A stretch of 64,000 bases of DNA, from contig OY978526.1 of assembly GCA_963854835.1 (NCBI GenBank), forward strand, positions 87,286,846-87,350,845, given 5' to 3'. This document shows positions 63,651 through 64,000 of the stretch, one piece after another. Below the pieces are notes generated by a model. It saw only the letters and a program-made list of their open reading frames with translations, did not search any database and was not told the DNA's origin. The position numbers and the translations under genes are program-made. Each line of letters starts with the position of its first letter. Position 1 is the stretch's first letter. The DNA comes from Megamerina dolium. Lineage: Eukaryota > Arthropoda > Insecta > Diptera > Megamerinidae.

Positions 63651-64000
63651 TTTATGGAATTGAACATTCTCATATGATAATCGCATTTTATACATAATAA
63701 TGACTATAGTAAAAATTATTACGTCACTAATGATTATGATAACGATGGAAATTGTCGACTTTAACGACCGACAGTCAGTATGGGCATTAAATGTTCATAC
63801 GTTTCTAAATGTACATGAGTTTGTCTCTCAACTAAAGCCTTTAGTACAAAAATATACCACGCTACATTATTATTGTTTTATTTTCTTGCCTGTTTGTAAT
63901 GGAAACTCTTTAACCCTTGTTTGACGGGAGTCAAATTTGTCCTTTCTTATAAAGGGTTATCCATTTTGCGGTTTCAAAAGTAAATGTAAATACAACACAT
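63651..64000. other. AT-rich DNA to the window edge
   Basis: No motif recognised. A 74-codon frame at 63700-63924 is unsupported. Confidence 0.5.

Overview
This window reads as intergenic or intronic DNA from a higher fly. A tephritid-like fruit fly is the best guess, but only a guess. It is strongly A+T rich by eye, with many short AT microsatellites, and I could not support any intact host protein-coding gene, tRNA gene or rRNA. Almost everything recognisable is a dead or non-autonomous transposable element. The elements are (i) at least seven lineages of the IS630-Tc1-mariner (ITm) superfamily, (ii) 3' parts of non-LTR retrotransposons (LINEs), (iii) a tRNA-derived SINE family, (iv) three copies of a mini-me/DINE-1-like non-autonomous Helitron (Helentron), and (v) one Merlin/ISXO2-like transposase relic.

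Layout. 1-5.2 kb: mariner end (1-220), an internally deleted maT-like DD37D element (2263-3203) and a LINE 3' end (4950-5218). 5.2-8.5 kb: two nearly identical mini-me-like elements in direct orientation. 9.2-18.5 kb: two copies of one mariner family (9213-10481 minus, 17038-18545 plus) flank two RTE-like LINE fragments; the second mariner copy carries a nested 303-bp LINE fragment. 19.9-22.5 kb: an irritans-type mariner split by a third mini-me-like copy. 22.5-26.6 kb: AT-rich DNA with one SINE tail. 27-28.5 kb: the Merlin-like relic, then a DDE_3-type relic with an internal tandem duplication. 29.6-30.2 kb: deletion derivative of the mariner family found again at 57.0-58.1 kb. 34.6-35.7 kb: a dead DDE_3-type transposon, with a 447-bp relative at 50.3 kb. 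37.7-39.6 kb: a LINE RNase H region, then a SINE ending in a very long AT tract. 41.3-43.5 kb: a 389-bp mini-mariner and a Mos1-like mariner. 44.4-47.8 kb: LINE ORF1-like and RNase H relics. 49.1-50.0 kb: a second maT element, with DD37D spacing. 51.5-61 kb: LINE 3' ends, two SINEs with clear target-site duplications and a mellifera-like mariner. 62.5-63.6 kb: a mariner whose end matches the fragment at position 1.

How the parts relate. No host pathway is visible. The biology is transposon ecology. The SINEs share a tRNA-like head and body but have two different 3' tails, one of which resembles the 3' end of the LINE fragment nested at 17.3 kb, suggesting the SINE borrowed LINE machinery. Nested insertions give relative ages: mariner before mini-me at 20 kb, mariner before LINE at 17 kb, LINE tail before mini-me at 5.2 kb. 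Several ITm copies have been shortened towards MITE-like size while keeping both ends. All family names come from motifs I can read in translation. No database search was possible.
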